Shown: piece after piece, positions 63,425-64,000 of the stretch
How positions within the stretch are numbered: the first letter of the stretch is position 1
Layout: every line of letters starts with the position of its first letter
Assembly: GCA_016987375.1 (NCBI GenBank)
Contig: PJRA01000524.1
Location: 151,996 to 215,995, forward strand
Source of the DNA: Brachionus koreanus
Lineage: Eukaryota; Rotifera; Eurotatoria; Ploima; Brachionidae
Reading direction: 5' to 3'
Length of the DNA stretch: 64,000 nt
Program-made: the position numbers and the translations under genes
Notes under the pieces: model-generated
What the model was told of the DNA's origin: nothing
Database searches by the model: none
What the model saw: only the letters and a program-made list of their open reading frames with translations

Positions 63425-64000
63425 TTTTTGCCAAATTAAAGATTAAAACTATTCGTTCACGGCAGCTAATGATTGTTCAAATAGGAATGGCCAATTTTTT
63501 TTTAATTAAAAAAAAATCATGTTCCTCTAATCAAAGGTCTATGAAATTTTATACAAATGTTATCTAGCTTCTTAAGTAAAAAAATAAAAATTCAATTTTA
63601 TTTATAAAATTTATTTAAATTCTAGAATTATTTGAGTATATTTGAAACAGCAAATTGAAATATTTTGAAAGTTAAAATCTAATTTTTTAGTGCCAAAATA
63701 TTATTTACCAATTTTGGATATTTTCCTTGTTCAACTCCTGACTATTAAAAGAACTATGTATTTAAAAAAAAAATGCATTCCGAGAGGTGTCTGCTTAGAA
63801 AATTAAGAACCAAAAGGTCTGCACAGTCAGCTAAACTATCAACCCAGGCAAAACCGTTCCTACAATTTAATTTTTTTTATTCATTTAATCATTTAATTCA
63901 ATTAAAATAAAAATTTAAAGTAATTCAAAGACATAGTATTGTAATCAACTAGATTATTAGCTAATTTGAATATTGATTTTTTTTTCGAATAAGGCCTATG
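63425..64000. other. Terminal spacer
   Basis: AT-rich, no gene seen. TTGGCCATTCCTATTTGAAC on the minus strand at about 63473-63492 may be 5' subterminal sequence of the Tc1-like element. Confidence 0.4.

Noticed and set aside
1..64000. CRISPR arrays, operons or bacterial insertion sequences
   Set aside because: No regularly spaced repeats and no bacterial gene layout; splice sites, tRNA-derived SINEs and U3 snoRNA show a eukaryotic nuclear genome.

Overview
The window is nuclear DNA of a small animal. It is very AT-rich and carries metazoan genes: Frizzled, LZTR1, LIN37, CTR9, a FAM120-type protein, ARL14EP, TRMT2A, core-1 and alpha-4 glycosyltransferase homologues, CDP-DAG synthase and dispanins. 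Ordinary introns are about 45-70 bp. Two tRNA-Arg(TCT) genes and a complete U3 snoRNA gene are present. Strong AT bias, compactness and a GH28 polygalacturonase-like gene would suit a monogonont rotifer such as Brachionus, but this is inference and no marker in the window proves it.

Layout. 0-10 kb: LINE scrap, tRNA-Arg, TRMT2A (-), a broken KRBA2/GIN-type integrase element (-), a LINE remnant, a C1GALT1-like enzyme (+), U3 snoRNA (+), a head-to-head pair of 42-residue Tyr/Pro-rich microprotein genes inside an inverted duplication, and a second tRNA-Arg. 10.8-18.7 kb: CTR9 (+, three exons) with two 2.2-kb introns full of mobile DNA. 19-22 kb: two LINE copies in opposite orientation, Tc1 scraps and a perfect 27-bp hairpin. 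22.4-30.5 kb: LZTR1 (-), whose two large introns hold a Tigger deletion derivative, hAT miniatures and a LINE. 30.7-33.3 kb: LIN37 (+), divergent from LZTR1 across 151 bp, then a 1.35-kb element with terminal inverted repeats and ARL14EP (-). 36-45 kb: a run of apparently intronless genes: GH28 (+), A4GALT-like (-), CDP-DAG synthase (+) and two dispanin/CD225 genes (-). 45-48 kb: Tc1 relic, Mutator-like element and an LTR. 49-55 kb: two small secreted proteins and an intronless Frizzled (+). 55-64 kb: inverted-repeat elements, two copies of a tRNA-derived SINE, a FAM120-family gene (-) and the start of a Tc1-like transposase at an assembly gap.

There is no operon-like logic. The genes are housekeeping or signalling: transcription elongation (CTR9), MuvB/DREAM (LIN37), cullin-3 adaptor (LZTR1), Wnt receptor (Frizzled), Golgi glycosylation (two transferases), phospholipid synthesis (CDS) and tRNA/rRNA processing (TRMT2A, U3). 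The most distinctive points are the GH28 gene with two catalytic-site substitutions, the mirrored microprotein pair, the dispanin pair, and a dense and varied set of non-autonomous DNA transposons (piggyBac-, hAT-, Tigger- and Mutator-type). Every intron longer than about 800 bp that I could delimit contains recognisable mobile DNA.

Exon limits were read by eye from GT/AG sites and similarity to family proteins; no alignment was run. Assembly gaps (N) lie at 16828-16868, 39509-39586 and 62390-63181.
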